DNA of 64,000 nucleotides from UBA2970 sp965221075. Lineage in GTDB: Bacteria; Verrucomicrobiota; Verrucomicrobiia; Limisphaerales; AAA164-E04. The notes beneath the pieces are model-generated. The model did no database searches and had not been told where the DNA came from. It worked only from the letters and a program-made list of their open reading frames with translations. Positions 17,481 to 25,745 of the stretch are shown here, in pieces (position 1 is the first letter of the stretch; every line of letters starts with the position of its first letter). The DNA is taken from positions 1,178,001 to 1,242,000 of the forward strand of contig OZ244865.1 of NCBI GenBank assembly GCA_965221075.1. Reading direction: 5' to 3'. Made by a program: the position numbers and the translations under genes.

Positions 17481-19102
17481 GGCCGCCCTTCGACGATGCG
17501 GAGGATCCGGTCCGCCTCCAGTCCGGCGCGCACCTCCACCGCGCCCCCCGGCCAGCGGATCTCCAGCTCGTCGATCTTTCCGTGGCCTCCCAGGCCGAAG
17601 TGCAGCCGCAGATCGTCGGCCCCCTGGTAGCCCCGTCCGGCCCGCACCTCGTCCACCAGGACCAGCTCCCCGGCCTTCAGCCGCACCCGGGCCCCGACGG
17701 CCGAGGGGCTCCCCCGGGAGCCCACCAGCTTCAGGACGGTCCAGTGATGGGGGCTTTCGGTGCGGTTCTCCAGGAGGGTGGGGCGGGCCCGGGCGTTTAG
17801 CACCACCAGATCCACGTCCCCGTCGTTGTCCACGTCCCCGAAGACGGCTCCCCGGCTGCTCTCGGCGATCCGCAGGGCCGGGCCGGCCTGGTCCGAGATC
17901 TCGCGGAAGCGTCCCGAGCGCCACTGGTACAGCTGGTTCCTCTGCCGGTAGGTGCTGGCCCCGTTGTACTCCTCGATGGTGTCCTGCAGGTGTCCCGCCG
18001 CCACGAACACCTCCCTGCGGCCGTCGGCGTCGAAGTCGGCCATCCCGCATCCCCAGGTGACCAGGGGGAGCGATCCGCTTCCGATGCCGGTCGCCAGGGT
18101 CACGTCCTGGAAGCGGCCCCCTCCGAGGCCCCGGTAGAGGGTGTTGGACTGGTTCTGGTAGGTGGTGACCAGCAGGTCGGGGACGCCGTCGTTGTCGTAG
18201 TCGCCGGCGTTGACCCCCATGCTTCCCTGGGGATCGCCGAACTCGTCGTAGGCCACCCCCGCCAGCAGGGCCCGCTCCCGGAAGGTGCCGTCCCGCTGGT
18301 TGCTCCAGAGGAAGTTGCCCTGCACGTCGTTCCCCACGAAGATGTCGGTCCATCCGTCGCCGTCGAAGTCCCCGCACACGGTGCCCATTCCGTAGCTGGC
18401 CTTGCCCGAGACGCCGCTCGTGAGGCTGGCGTCCTCGAAGGTCCCGTCCCCCCGGTTGCGGTAGAGCAGGTCCCGCTGCGGACGGTAGGTGCGGGGATCG
18501 CAGTAGACCGGAACTCCGGCGATGCGGCAGGGCCGGTGGTCGGCGGGATCGAACTCCAGGTAGTTGCTCAGGTAGATGTCCAGCCACCCGTCCCGGTCGT
18601 AGTCCAGAAAGGAGCAGCCGGCCCCGAAGCCGGGATGGTCCACCCCCGCCACGGCGGCCACGTCCTCGAAGCCTCCCTTCCCGTCGTTGCGCAGGAGCCG
18701 GTTGGGCCCGTAGCTGGTCAGGTAGATGTCCTCGTCCCCGTCGTTGTCGTAGTCGGCCACGGCGCAGCCCATGGAGTAGCCGGTGTCGGCCGCGTCGCCG
18801 CTGGAGGCGGTGGCGTCGGAGAAGCGTCCCTTCCCGTCGTTCCTCCACAGGGCGTTCGGCCTTCCGGCCCCCCCGGCCGGGGCTCCGTTGAGCAGGTAGA
18901 GGTCCAGGTCGCCGTCGGAGTCGAAGTCGATGAAGCCCAGGCCCGAGGCGATGTTCTCCATGATGTAGCGGCTGCCCCGGCTCCCGTCGTCGTGGAGGAA
19001 GTCGATGCCGCTCTCGGCGGTGGCGTCGTGGAACCGGATGGCCTGGGCCAGGGCCGTGCCCGGAAGGAGGGCCGCGGCGCAGATCGGAGCAAGGAGCCTC
19101 AC
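17477..19102 (-). CDS. CRTAC1-type FG-GAP/VCBS repeat protein with ASPIC/UnbV domain
   Basis: This secreted 541-residue beta-propeller protein starts with a signal peptide (LLAPICAAALLPGTALA). At least seven calcium-binding FG-GAP motifs are visible, for example DFDSDGDLDLY, DYDNDGDEDIY, DYDRDGWLDIY, DFDGDGWTDIF, DYDNDGVPDLL, DFDADGRREVF and DVDNDGDVDLV. The C-terminus is an ASPIC/UnbV domain (RVRLKAGELVLVDEV, HFGLGGHGKIDELEIRWPGG). Such proteins are abundant in PVC bacteria; their function is unknown. The start overlaps the stop of the TPR gene as ATGA, so the two are translationally coupled. The stop overlaps that of the cupredoxin protein on the opposite strand. Confidence 0.9.
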   Translation of the reverse strand: MRLLAPICAAALLPGTALAQAIRFHDATAESGIDFLHDDGSRGSRYIMENIASGLGFIDFDSDGDLDLYLLNGAPAGGAGRPNALWRNDGKGRFSDATASSGDAADTGYSMGCAVADYDNDGDEDIYLTSYGPNRLLRNDGKGGFEDVAAVAGVDHPGFGAGCSFLDYDRDGWLDIYLSNYLEFDPADHRPCRIAGVPVYCDPRTYRPQRDLLYRNRGDGTFEDASLTSGVSGKASYGMGTVCGDFDGDGWTDIFVGNDVQGNFLWSNQRDGTFRERALLAGVAYDEFGDPQGSMGVNAGDYDNDGVPDLLVTTYQNQSNTLYRGLGGGRFQDVTLATGIGSGSLPLVTWGCGMADFDADGRREVFVAAGHLQDTIEEYNGASTYRQRNQLYQWRSGRFREISDQAGPALRIAESSRGAVFGDVDNDGDVDLVVLNARARPTLLENRTESPHHWTVLKLVGSRGSPSAVGARVRLKAGELVLVDEVRAGRGYQGADDLRLHFGLGGHGKIDELEIRWPGGAVEVRAGLEADRILRIVEGRP

Positions 19103-20421
19103 TGCCGGTTCCGCTCCTCGATCATCCGCAGCCGCCTCCGGTAGACCGGCTGCCCGGGCTCCAGCCGGACCGCCTCCCGGGCCGCCTCGGCCGCCTCCTC
19201 CCGCCGCCCGTTGGCGTAGAGGGCCCAGGCAAGCAGATCGTGGTTCCTGGCCAGGGGCTGCTCCCCGGCCAGCCTCCGGGCCAGCTCCAGCGCCTTCTGC
19301 AGCCGCGTTCCGGAGCCCAGGTGGAACCGGGCCAGGTTCTGCAGCGCCTGGGGCTGGACGGGATCCAGCTCCAGGGCCCTCTCCAGGCTGGCCACTCCCT
19401 CCACGGCCTCTCCCGACAGCAGCATCAGCGTTCCCAGGTCGGCCCGGTACCCGGCGTGCCGGGGCAGCAGGCGCACCAGGCTCTCCAGCGGCCCCCGGGC
19501 CCTGGAGGGCTCCCCGCGCTTCTGGTAGAAGGACGCCAGCGCCCTCCAGGGATCGGGACTGTGCGGAGCGATCTCCGCGGCCTGGAGCAGGTGCCTTTCC
19601 GCCTCGCCGGGATCGGCGGCACGGAGGGCCTCCTCCCGGTGCAGCGAGGCGGCCAGCTCCCGCATGCTCCTCCTGTCGTCCCTCTCGAGGTTCTGCTGGT
19701 CGGCGCGCCGGGCCTCCTCCTCCCGCTCAGCCTCGAAGGCGGCGAGGGCCGCCCGGGCCTCCTCCTCACGCTCCAGCAGGCTCAGGGCCCGCCAGAGCAG
19801 GTAGTGGATGTTGGCGTTGCGGGGCTGCATCTCCCGGGCCCGCTCCAGGTGGACCAGGGCCTCGTGCGCCTCCCCCTGCTCCAGATGGGAGCGGCCCAGG
19901 AACAAGCGGGGCCGGGCGTGGGTGTCGGAGAGGCGGATCGACTCCCGGTACTCCTTGCGGGCCGCGTCCCTCTCGCCCATCTGGTCGAGCGCCATGCCCA
20001 GCTCGATCCTCGCCTTCGGATCCCGCGGGGCGAGGCGCACCGCTTCCTCCAGAACGGGCTTCGCCTCCTCCAGCCTGTCCTCCCGGACCAGCAGATCGGC
20101 CAGCAGGAGACGCAGCGGGATCGATCCGGGATGGGCCTCGAGGCCTTCCCGGGCCAGCTTCCGGGCCCCGTCCTTGAGTCCCAGGCTGTTCCGGACCCGG
20201 GCCAGGAACAGCCACTCCCCCTCGTGGAGGGGCTGCCGCCCCTCCGCCATCCTCAGGATGTACTCCCGGGCCGTCTGATCGCTGTACCCGGGGAAGGGCC
20301 TCGCCTCCTGCCCCAGGAGGAGTCCCGAAGCGCCCGCCCAGAGGGGAAGAGCCCCCAGCCATCCCGGAAGGCTGGCCAGGACCCCTCTGGGGCAGGGCGT
20401 GACCGGATTCGCGGGGAGCAT
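19099..20421 (-). CDS. Exported tetratricopeptide repeat protein
   Basis: This 440-residue protein has a probable signal peptide (SLPGWLGALPLWAGASGLLLG) followed by TPR-type helical repeats through most of its length. Examples are LRLLLADLLVREDRLEEAKPVLEEA, RIELGMALDQMGERDAARKEYRES and ASLERALELDPVQPQALQNLARFHL. TPR proteins are protein-binding scaffolds. Coupling by ATGA to the CRTAC1 gene suggests the two act together at the cell surface or in the periplasm, a pairing seen repeatedly in PVC genomes. A strong intrinsic terminator lies only 13 bp before the ATG at 20421, which makes the promoter position puzzling. No enzyme domain is visible. Confidence 0.85.
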   Translation of the reverse strand: MLPANPVTPCPRGVLASLPGWLGALPLWAGASGLLLGQEARPFPGYSDQTAREYILRMAEGRQPLHEGEWLFLARVRNSLGLKDGARKLAREGLEAHPGSIPLRLLLADLLVREDRLEEAKPVLEEAVRLAPRDPKARIELGMALDQMGERDAARKEYRESIRLSDTHARPRLFLGRSHLEQGEAHEALVHLERAREMQPRNANIHYLLWRALSLLEREEEARAALAAFEAEREEEARRADQQNLERDDRRSMRELAASLHREEALRAADPGEAERHLLQAAEIAPHSPDPWRALASFYQKRGEPSRARGPLESLVRLLPRHAGYRADLGTLMLLSGEAVEGVASLERALELDPVQPQALQNLARFHLGSGTRLQKALELARRLAGEQPLARNHDLLAWALYANGRREEAAEAAREAVRLEPGQPVYRRRLRMIEERNRQ

Positions 20422-20433
20422 GGCGGCAGGGGA

Positions 20434-20467
20434 GAAAAAAGGGGGGACCCGGAATCCGGATCCCCCC
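20434..20467 (-). terminator. Intrinsic terminator after the LamG/Ig gene
   Basis: Read on the minus strand, GGGGGGATCCGG pairs with CCGGGTCCCCCC (one G-U pair) around a 3-nt loop, followed by six T. It begins 36 bp after the stop of the large LamG/Ig gene and ends 13 bp before the TPR start. This is the clearest rho-independent terminator in the window. Confidence 0.85.
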
Positions 20468-20503
20468 GTGAAGAAGCAGAGAGGCGGTGCCGTTCGGCCT
20501 GTC

Positions 20504-23500
20504 CTAGCGGGCGTAGTAGAACATCGGGCCCGCGTCTCCAGGAGGCGAGTAGGGGGAAGCCGCTCCCGCCACCGCCTCGAACGGCCCGGCCACGTCGCCG
20601 CTGGAATACAGCGTGCCGGTGTACTCGATCATCACCCTGCCCTGGGAGTCGAAGGCAATCCCGATGGTGGCATCGTCCAGCTGAGGCTCGATGGGAACGA
20701 AGTCGCGTATCTCGTCGGGCCGCTTGCCCTCGGCAAGGCTCACGATGTCTGCCTCGCTCAGCGCCGTGCCGAAGATCGCGAAGTCGTCAAGCCATCCCCC
20801 ATGGCTGTTGCCGCCGTTGTCCGCCGAACCGATGCTCAGGCGGGTGATGTCGCCGGGAAGGACGCTGGTGTTTTCGCCTTCGTGGAAGATCTCCCCGTTG
20901 ATCCATATCTCCTTCAAGCTGCCGGACTTGGTGAAGGCGAAGTGGTTCCACTCCTGGTAGTCAACCTCCTCGCTGAGCACGTCGTAGTTGCCGGAGTTGA
21001 TCCGCTGCGTTGCTCCATTGCAGCATCCCACGGTGTCGAAGTAGATGGCGCCTGCGGCGTTCCAGGGAGTATGCGCCTGAAGACCGCGCCCGCCGCCGCC
21101 GGAGGAAGGCGAGAATGCCCAGAATGCGGACTGGGCGGCGGGAACCTGGCTCCATTTCTGCCAGAAGGCGATGGTGATCTGGTCGAGGGTGTGGGGAACC
21201 AGGTTGAAGAAGTCGGCCGGCTCCACCCTAAGGTAGGCGCCGTTGGCCCGGGCGCCGAAGTCCATGGCGCGATCCCCCGCCGATCCGCTGCGTCCCTCCC
21301 CGTCGGCGGAGAAGGCGGCGCTCCCCATCATCTGGGCGGGGATGGCACGGGCCTGGCCGTAGACCGTTCCCGATCTCTCCTCGTCGAAGTCCCAGTAGGC
21401 GAGGACGTCGTGAAGGTTGCCGACGGTGGTGGTGGCGATGGCGTTGCCGTAGGCGTCCTCCACGTTGGAGACTACGACGGAGGCGTTGGAATCCAGGTCC
21501 CCGCCCAGGGTCAGCCAGGCGATGTTCTCCTCGGCGCCGACAAGCTGGACCGAGCTGACTCCCGTGCCGGTCACCGTGTAGTTCGAGGCGGTCTCCACCG
21601 AGCCGCGGTCCATCCGCTCGTCGAAGGCGATGAAGACGGAGTCCCCGGCGGCGCTTGTCAGATGAGGCAGCACCATCGGGGGGACGGTGTCCTGTGTGAC
21701 GTTGACCGCGGCGGAAGCGCTGTGCACCGAGTAGAGGTTCAACGCCGTCGCTCCCACATTGACCCGGTAGCGGGTTCCGGTGTCTCCCAGATTCAGGATT
21801 CCGGTGGTGTAGCTGGAACCCGTCGCTCCATCTATCTCGGTCCAGTCGTCGGAGTCGGCAGCGGCGGTCTCCCACTGGTAGGCCACGTCGGTCCCGTAGG
21901 CCGAGGTGGCTTCCGCCACCACCGAGAACGTGGCCGGCCTGCCCTGCACCACCGAAGTGTCCTGGGGCTGGGAGGCGAAGGTGACCGAGGTGCCGTTGGG
22001 ATTGAGGAAGACTCCGATCACGTCGCCGGTCAGCGCGGGGGCGTCCCCGTTGGCGGGTGGGGCGTCGAGCTCGACGGCCTCGTCTACGGTGATGAAGGTG
22101 ACGGCGTGGTTGTCGCCTCCCCCTGCTTCACGAGACAGGGATTCAAGGTAGTAGCGCTCGCCCGCCTCGAGGGTGATGCCCCAGTCGGTGGTGAAATCCT
22201 CCCAGATATCCTCGGCGTATTCCTGCTCGACGTCGTAGACGTCGGTGAACCAGTCGGAGCGCTTGTGCCTCTTCTGGTTGTCGTCGCCCGCCTGCCATTG
22301 CCGTGCTCCGGCCCAGTTGATCTGCTGGGCGATGAGAAGCTTGTTGGCGGGATCGTTGTCGGGGCTCAGGTAGAGGGCCGAGGGATCGTCGCTGTTGGTG
22401 AAGAAGACGTAGTCGTCGGTGGCCGGAGGCATGAACCAGCCCGAGATCTGGTTGCAGTACTGGTCCCACATGTTGCCTCCTCCATTGGGAGGAAATTCCC
22501 ATCGCGGCTGCAGGGTTGTGCCGTCGGGCGAGTTGGGGAACTCGGCCAGCGTCCTCAGTGCGGCGAATGTTTGGCTAGGTACGCCATGTCCGCCGGGCAT
22601 GCTGGGGACGCGGGTGTTGATGTTTTGCCAGTACCTGTGGAGGACGACGCCGGACACCCAGATATGGGTGGTGAAGGTGTGCTGCGTGCCGCTGGCGACG
22701 GGGTTGCCTCCGGCCGCGTCCTTCACGTTCGCCACGCTCAGGGTGAGCGACGTGCCGATGGGCTGCTCGCTGGTCTCCAGGACGACGGTATGGTCGGAGG
22801 CGGAACCGGGCTCTCCGCCCAGGGCGGCCGATCTGACCTGGACTCCCTCGGAAAGGGTGTAGTTCGAGGCGGTCGCTGCGCTGGCGGGATCCAGCGGCTC
22901 GGAGAAGGTGATCCTGATTGTTTCGAAGAGCTCGTGGCCCTCGGCGCTCACAATGGTCGGAGGCTCGGTGTCGGGCGTGACGGTCAGGGTCGCCGCGCCG
23001 CTGGTGACAGAGCCTGCCGAGTTGGAGACCCGGACGGCGATTGCGGCTCCGTTGTCGGCGATCGAGGCCCGGTCCATGCTAAGGACCGACCCGGTGGCGC
23101 CGGCGATGTCCTGTCCGTTCCTGGTCCACTGGTACTCGGGAGGCGGGCTGGCGTCGCCCGAGACTTCCACCGAGAACTCGACCGGAGCTCCCGCGAGGAC
23201 GGAAGCGTTGACAGGATCAGCGGTCACCGTGGGGGCCTTGGGACTGAGCAGGCGGAAGTTCCTGAAGACCGCGGTGGCCACCACGTCGGGATTGTCGTCG
23301 TGAGAGGTGACTGCCAGCCCCAGGTGCACCGTGGTGTCGGAGGCTCCGTAGTCCTCGCCGGTCCATCCGCTGCCCTTGCCGTGGACCGGGGCGTCCGGAT
23401 CCGAGGTGTCGGCCCGGTACATCAGCTGCCAGCTTTCGCCGTCCTCGCTGAAGAAGCTGCTGATCACGCTGCCGGACTTGGTCAGGCGGAAGTGGACGTC

Positions 23501-23950
23501 TGGGTAGGGCACAGGGCTGACCACGTTTCCACCGTTCCAGCCGGAGCCGCCGTCCCGGACCTCGCGCCACTGGGGCGAGATCTGGTTCTGCCCGCCCGTC
23601 CGGGTGGCCATCAGGGAGATGTGGGGATCTCCGGGTTCGGCGAATTCCGAGCCCCCTCCGTTGCGGGCCATCAGCTCTGCCTTGGCCCAGTGGTGGGTGC
23701 CTTCCAGGCTGATCACCTGGACCACGGCGTCGAAGTCCTCGCTGCCCTGGAAGGTGGCGTAGTAGAACTGGAACATGTCGGCGGTGCCCCAGATATCGTT
23801 CCCGCCGCCCACCACGGTGATGGTGTCTCCATCGACGGTGGTGGAGCCCTCGGTGGCTGGATTGTTGATGTCCTCGTTGTCGAACTCCGCCCCCAGGGCG
23901 GCCGGACAGGCCAGCAGGGCCGCTGTCCACCAGTGCTTCAGAACTTTCAT
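20504..23950 (-). CDS. Large secreted LamG/PA14/Ig-like domain protein
   Basis: This 1148-residue exported protein starts at ATG 23950 (MKVLKHWWTAALLACPAALGA signal). Apparent domains in order are: a LamG-like N-terminal sandwich to about residue 200; an Ig-like domain (EYQWTRNGQDIAGATGSVLSM); a SbsA-type Ig domain (IRITFSEPLDPASAATASNYTL); a PA14-like region (ISGWFMPPATDDYVFFTNSDD, about 450-560); a second Ig and a second SbsA-type domain; and a LamG_3-type domain (AYWDFDEERSGT to GWLDDFAIFGTALSEADI). The short C-terminal tail ends in FYYAR. The modules suggest carbohydrate or surface binding; no catalytic motif is recognised. An in-frame ATG lies 48 bp upstream at 23998. It is followed by a terminator and is probably a single-gene transcript. 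Confidence 0.85.
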   Translation of the reverse strand: MKVLKHWWTAALLACPAALGAEFDNEDINNPATEGSTTVDGDTITVVGGGNDIWGTADMFQFYYATFQGSEDFDAVVQVISLEGTHHWAKAELMARNGGGSEFAEPGDPHISLMATRTGGQNQISPQWREVRDGGSGWNGGNVVSPVPYPDVHFRLTKSGSVISSFFSEDGESWQLMYRADTSDPDAPVHGKGSGWTGEDYGASDTTVHLGLAVTSHDDNPDVVATAVFRNFRLLSPKAPTVTADPVNASVLAGAPVEFSVEVSGDASPPPEYQWTRNGQDIAGATGSVLSMDRASIADNGAAIAVRVSNSAGSVTSGAATLTVTPDTEPPTIVSAEGHELFETIRITFSEPLDPASAATASNYTLSEGVQVRSAALGGEPGSASDHTVVLETSEQPIGTSLTLSVANVKDAAGGNPVASGTQHTFTTHIWVSGVVLHRYWQNINTRVPSMPGGHGVPSQTFAALRTLAEFPNSPDGTTLQPRWEFPPNGGGNMWDQYCNQISGWFMPPATDDYVFFTNSDDPSALYLSPDNDPANKLLIAQQINWAGARQWQAGDDNQKRHKRSDWFTDVYDVEQEYAEDIWEDFTTDWGITLEAGERYYLESLSREAGGGDNHAVTFITVDEAVELDAPPANGDAPALTGDVIGVFLNPNGTSVTFASQPQDTSVVQGRPATFSVVAEATSAYGTDVAYQWETAAADSDDWTEIDGATGSSYTTGILNLGDTGTRYRVNVGATALNLYSVHSASAAVNVTQDTVPPMVLPHLTSAAGDSVFIAFDERMDRGSVETASNYTVTGTGVSSVQLVGAEENIAWLTLGGDLDSNASVVVSNVEDAYGNAIATTTVGNLHDVLAYWDFDEERSGTVYGQARAIPAQMMGSAAFSADGEGRSGSAGDRAMDFGARANGAYLRVEPADFFNLVPHTLDQITIAFWQKWSQVPAAQSAFWAFSPSSGGGGRGLQAHTPWNAAGAIYFDTVGCCNGATQRINSGNYDVLSEEVDYQEWNHFAFTKSGSLKEIWINGEIFHEGENTSVLPGDITRLSIGSADNGGNSHGGWLDDFAIFGTALSEADIVSLAEGKRPDEIRDFVPIEPQLDDATIGIAFDSQGRVMIEYTGTLYSSGDVAGPFEAVAGAASPYSPPGDAGPMFYYAR

Positions 23951-24240
23951 GACGTTACCCGATGAGCCGATACTCCGAACCGATGCCTCCCCGTGCAACC
24001 CCCGTGTAGAGATCTGCGGCTACCGCCGCATCACTGCCCGTCGACCCTCGCACTTGGGGTTCCGAGCCGTTGCAGGGCTCCAAGCGGAAAGGATCGAGGG
24101 CGAAGCTAGGGATCTGCCGATGGAGGGCAAGAAAAAAATCCCGGCGGGGGATCTTCCAGGCATCTTTTCCCGGGAAAGGAGCCGGCGGGGAGCTGATTCC
24201 GCCGGTTTCCCGTTTCCCGTCGCCGCCGCCGAGTCCGGGG
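23951..24240. other. 290-bp intergenic region upstream of the LamG/Ig gene
   Basis: Both flanking genes are on the minus strand, so this stretch holds the 3' end of the DUF1501 transcript and the 5' region of the LamG/Ig gene. I see one plausible terminator (24132-24152) and no open reading frame with coding character. No convincing promoter could be picked out by eye. Confidence 0.5.
24132..24152 (-). terminator. Probable intrinsic terminator after the DUF1501 gene
   Basis: On the minus strand, ATCCC-CCGCC-GGGAT forms a short hairpin directly followed by seven consecutive T (one shared with the stem). It lies about 90 bp downstream of the DUF1501 stop. The stem is only five pairs, so efficiency is uncertain. 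Confidence 0.5.
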
Positions 24241-25734
24241 TCAGGCGATCAGGTCGTGGACCACGTGGCCGTGGACGTCGGTCAGGCGGAAGTCGCGGCC
24301 CTGGTAGCGGTAGGTGAGCCGGGTGTGGTCGATGCCCAGCAGATGGAGGATGGTGGCGTTGAGGTCGTGGATGTGCATGGTTCCCGGCGTCCAGGGCTCC
24401 ATGGCCGGCTGGGGATCCATCGGTGCGCCGTCGGGATGGGCGATGTTGTAGCCGTACTCGTCGGTCCGCCCGTAGGTGATGCCGGGCCGGATCCCGCCCC
24501 CGGCCATCCACACGGTGAAGCACCGGGGGTGGTGGTCCCTCCCGTAGTTCTCCCGGGTCAGGGAGCCCTGGCAGTAGGCGGTGCGGCCGAACTCCCCGCC
24601 CCAGACCACCAGGGTCTCCCCGAGCATGCCGCGCTGCTTCAGATCCTTGATCAGGGCCGCGCACCCCTGGTCGATGTCGCGGCACTGCGACTCGTGCTCC
24701 CGGGGCAGGTTCCCGTGGGCGTCCCATCCCCGGTGGAAGATCTGGATGTTCCTGACCCCCCGCTCGGCCAGCCTGCGGGCGTTGAGGCAGCAGGCCGCGA
24801 AGCTGCCGGGCTCCCTCGCCTCCTCGCCGTAGAGCTCGAAGGTGGCCTCCGGCTCTCCCGAGAGGTCCATCAGCTCGGGCACCGAGCTCTGCATCCGGTA
24901 GGCCATCTCGTGCTGCTGGATGCGGGAAAGGATCCCGGGGTCGGCGAACTGCCGGTAGTGGTCCTGGTTGAGGGCCGCCAGGGCGTCCAGCTGCGCCCTG
25001 CGGTCTGCTCTGCCGACTCCCTGCGGATTGCTCAGGTAGAGGACCGGATCTCCCTGGCTGCGAAGCAGGATGCCCTGGTGGTCGGAGGGCAGGAATCCGG
25101 TGCCCCACAGCCGATTGAACAGGCTCTGCTCGGGAAAGCGGCTCCGGGCGTGCATCACCACGTAGCCGGGCAGGTTGCGGTTGAGGCTCCCCAGCCCGTA
25201 GCTGATCCAGGCTCCCAGGCTGGGGCGTCCCGGGATCTGGCTGCCGGTCTGGATGTAGGTGATGGCCGGATCGTGGTTGATGGCCTCGGTGAAGGCGGAG
25301 TGGACCACGCAGAGATCCTCCGCCACGGTGGCGGTGTGGGGGAGCAGCTCGCTGATCCAGACTCCCTGGTGGTTGTTGGGATGGAGGGCGAACCGGTACT
25401 TGCTGGGGGCCAGCGGCAGACCGCTCTTCTGGTTGGCGGTCATACCGGTGATCCGCTGGCCGCCCCGCACGTGGTCGGGCAGCTGCTCCCCGAACTTCTC
25501 CGCCAGCGCCGGCTTGTAGTCCCACAGGTCGTGGTGGCTGGGGCCGCCGCTCATGAACAGGTAGATCACCTGCCTGGCCCGGGCCCGGTGGTGGAGGGTC
25601 GGCAGCGCCCCCCCTCCCGCCTCCAGCAGCTGCGCCAGGGCGGCGGTACCCAGCCCCAGGGCGCTCCGTCCGAAGAAGCGCCGGCGGGTCATCATCAGCG
25701 CATGCTCGCGCCGTGGATCGCTGGAATCGGGCAT
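24241..25734 (-). CDS. DUF1501 domain protein with Tat signal
   Basis: This 497-residue protein starts at ATG 25734, with a twin-arginine-type leader (TRRRFFGRSALGLGTAALA) at about residues 17-35. The DUF1501 domain is alkaline-phosphatase/sulfatase-like in fold and is recognised by QVIYLFMSGGPSHHDLWDYKP, VWGGEFGRTAYCQG, DHHPRCFTVWMAGGGI and THR-like metal residues (HPNNHQGVW). In PVC bacteria, DUF1501 genes nearly always accompany a PSCyt1/DUF1549/DUF1553 gene, as here with an 11-bp gap. The pair is thought to be a periplasmic enzyme system, but its substrate is unknown. The start could also be one of the in-frame Met codons about 13 residues later. Confidence 0.9.
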   Translation of the reverse strand: MPDSSDPRREHALMMTRRRFFGRSALGLGTAALAQLLEAGGGALPTLHHRARARQVIYLFMSGGPSHHDLWDYKPALAEKFGEQLPDHVRGGQRITGMTANQKSGLPLAPSKYRFALHPNNHQGVWISELLPHTATVAEDLCVVHSAFTEAINHDPAITYIQTGSQIPGRPSLGAWISYGLGSLNRNLPGYVVMHARSRFPEQSLFNRLWGTGFLPSDHQGILLRSQGDPVLYLSNPQGVGRADRRAQLDALAALNQDHYRQFADPGILSRIQQHEMAYRMQSSVPELMDLSGEPEATFELYGEEAREPGSFAACCLNARRLAERGVRNIQIFHRGWDAHGNLPREHESQCRDIDQGCAALIKDLKQRGMLGETLVVWGGEFGRTAYCQGSLTRENYGRDHHPRCFTVWMAGGGIRPGITYGRTDEYGYNIAHPDGAPMDPQPAMEPWTPGTMHIHDLNATILHLLGIDHTRLTYRYQGRDFRLTDVHGHVVHDLIA

Positions 25735-25745
25735 GCGCTTCTCTC

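Noticed and set aside
14145..18848. A 1567-codon open frame on the minus strand
   Set aside because: It is the shadow of the symporter, propeller and CRTAC1 genes in a GC-rich genome; its protein is proline/glycine/arginine-rich with no family resemblance. Only 17477-19102, in another frame, is real there.
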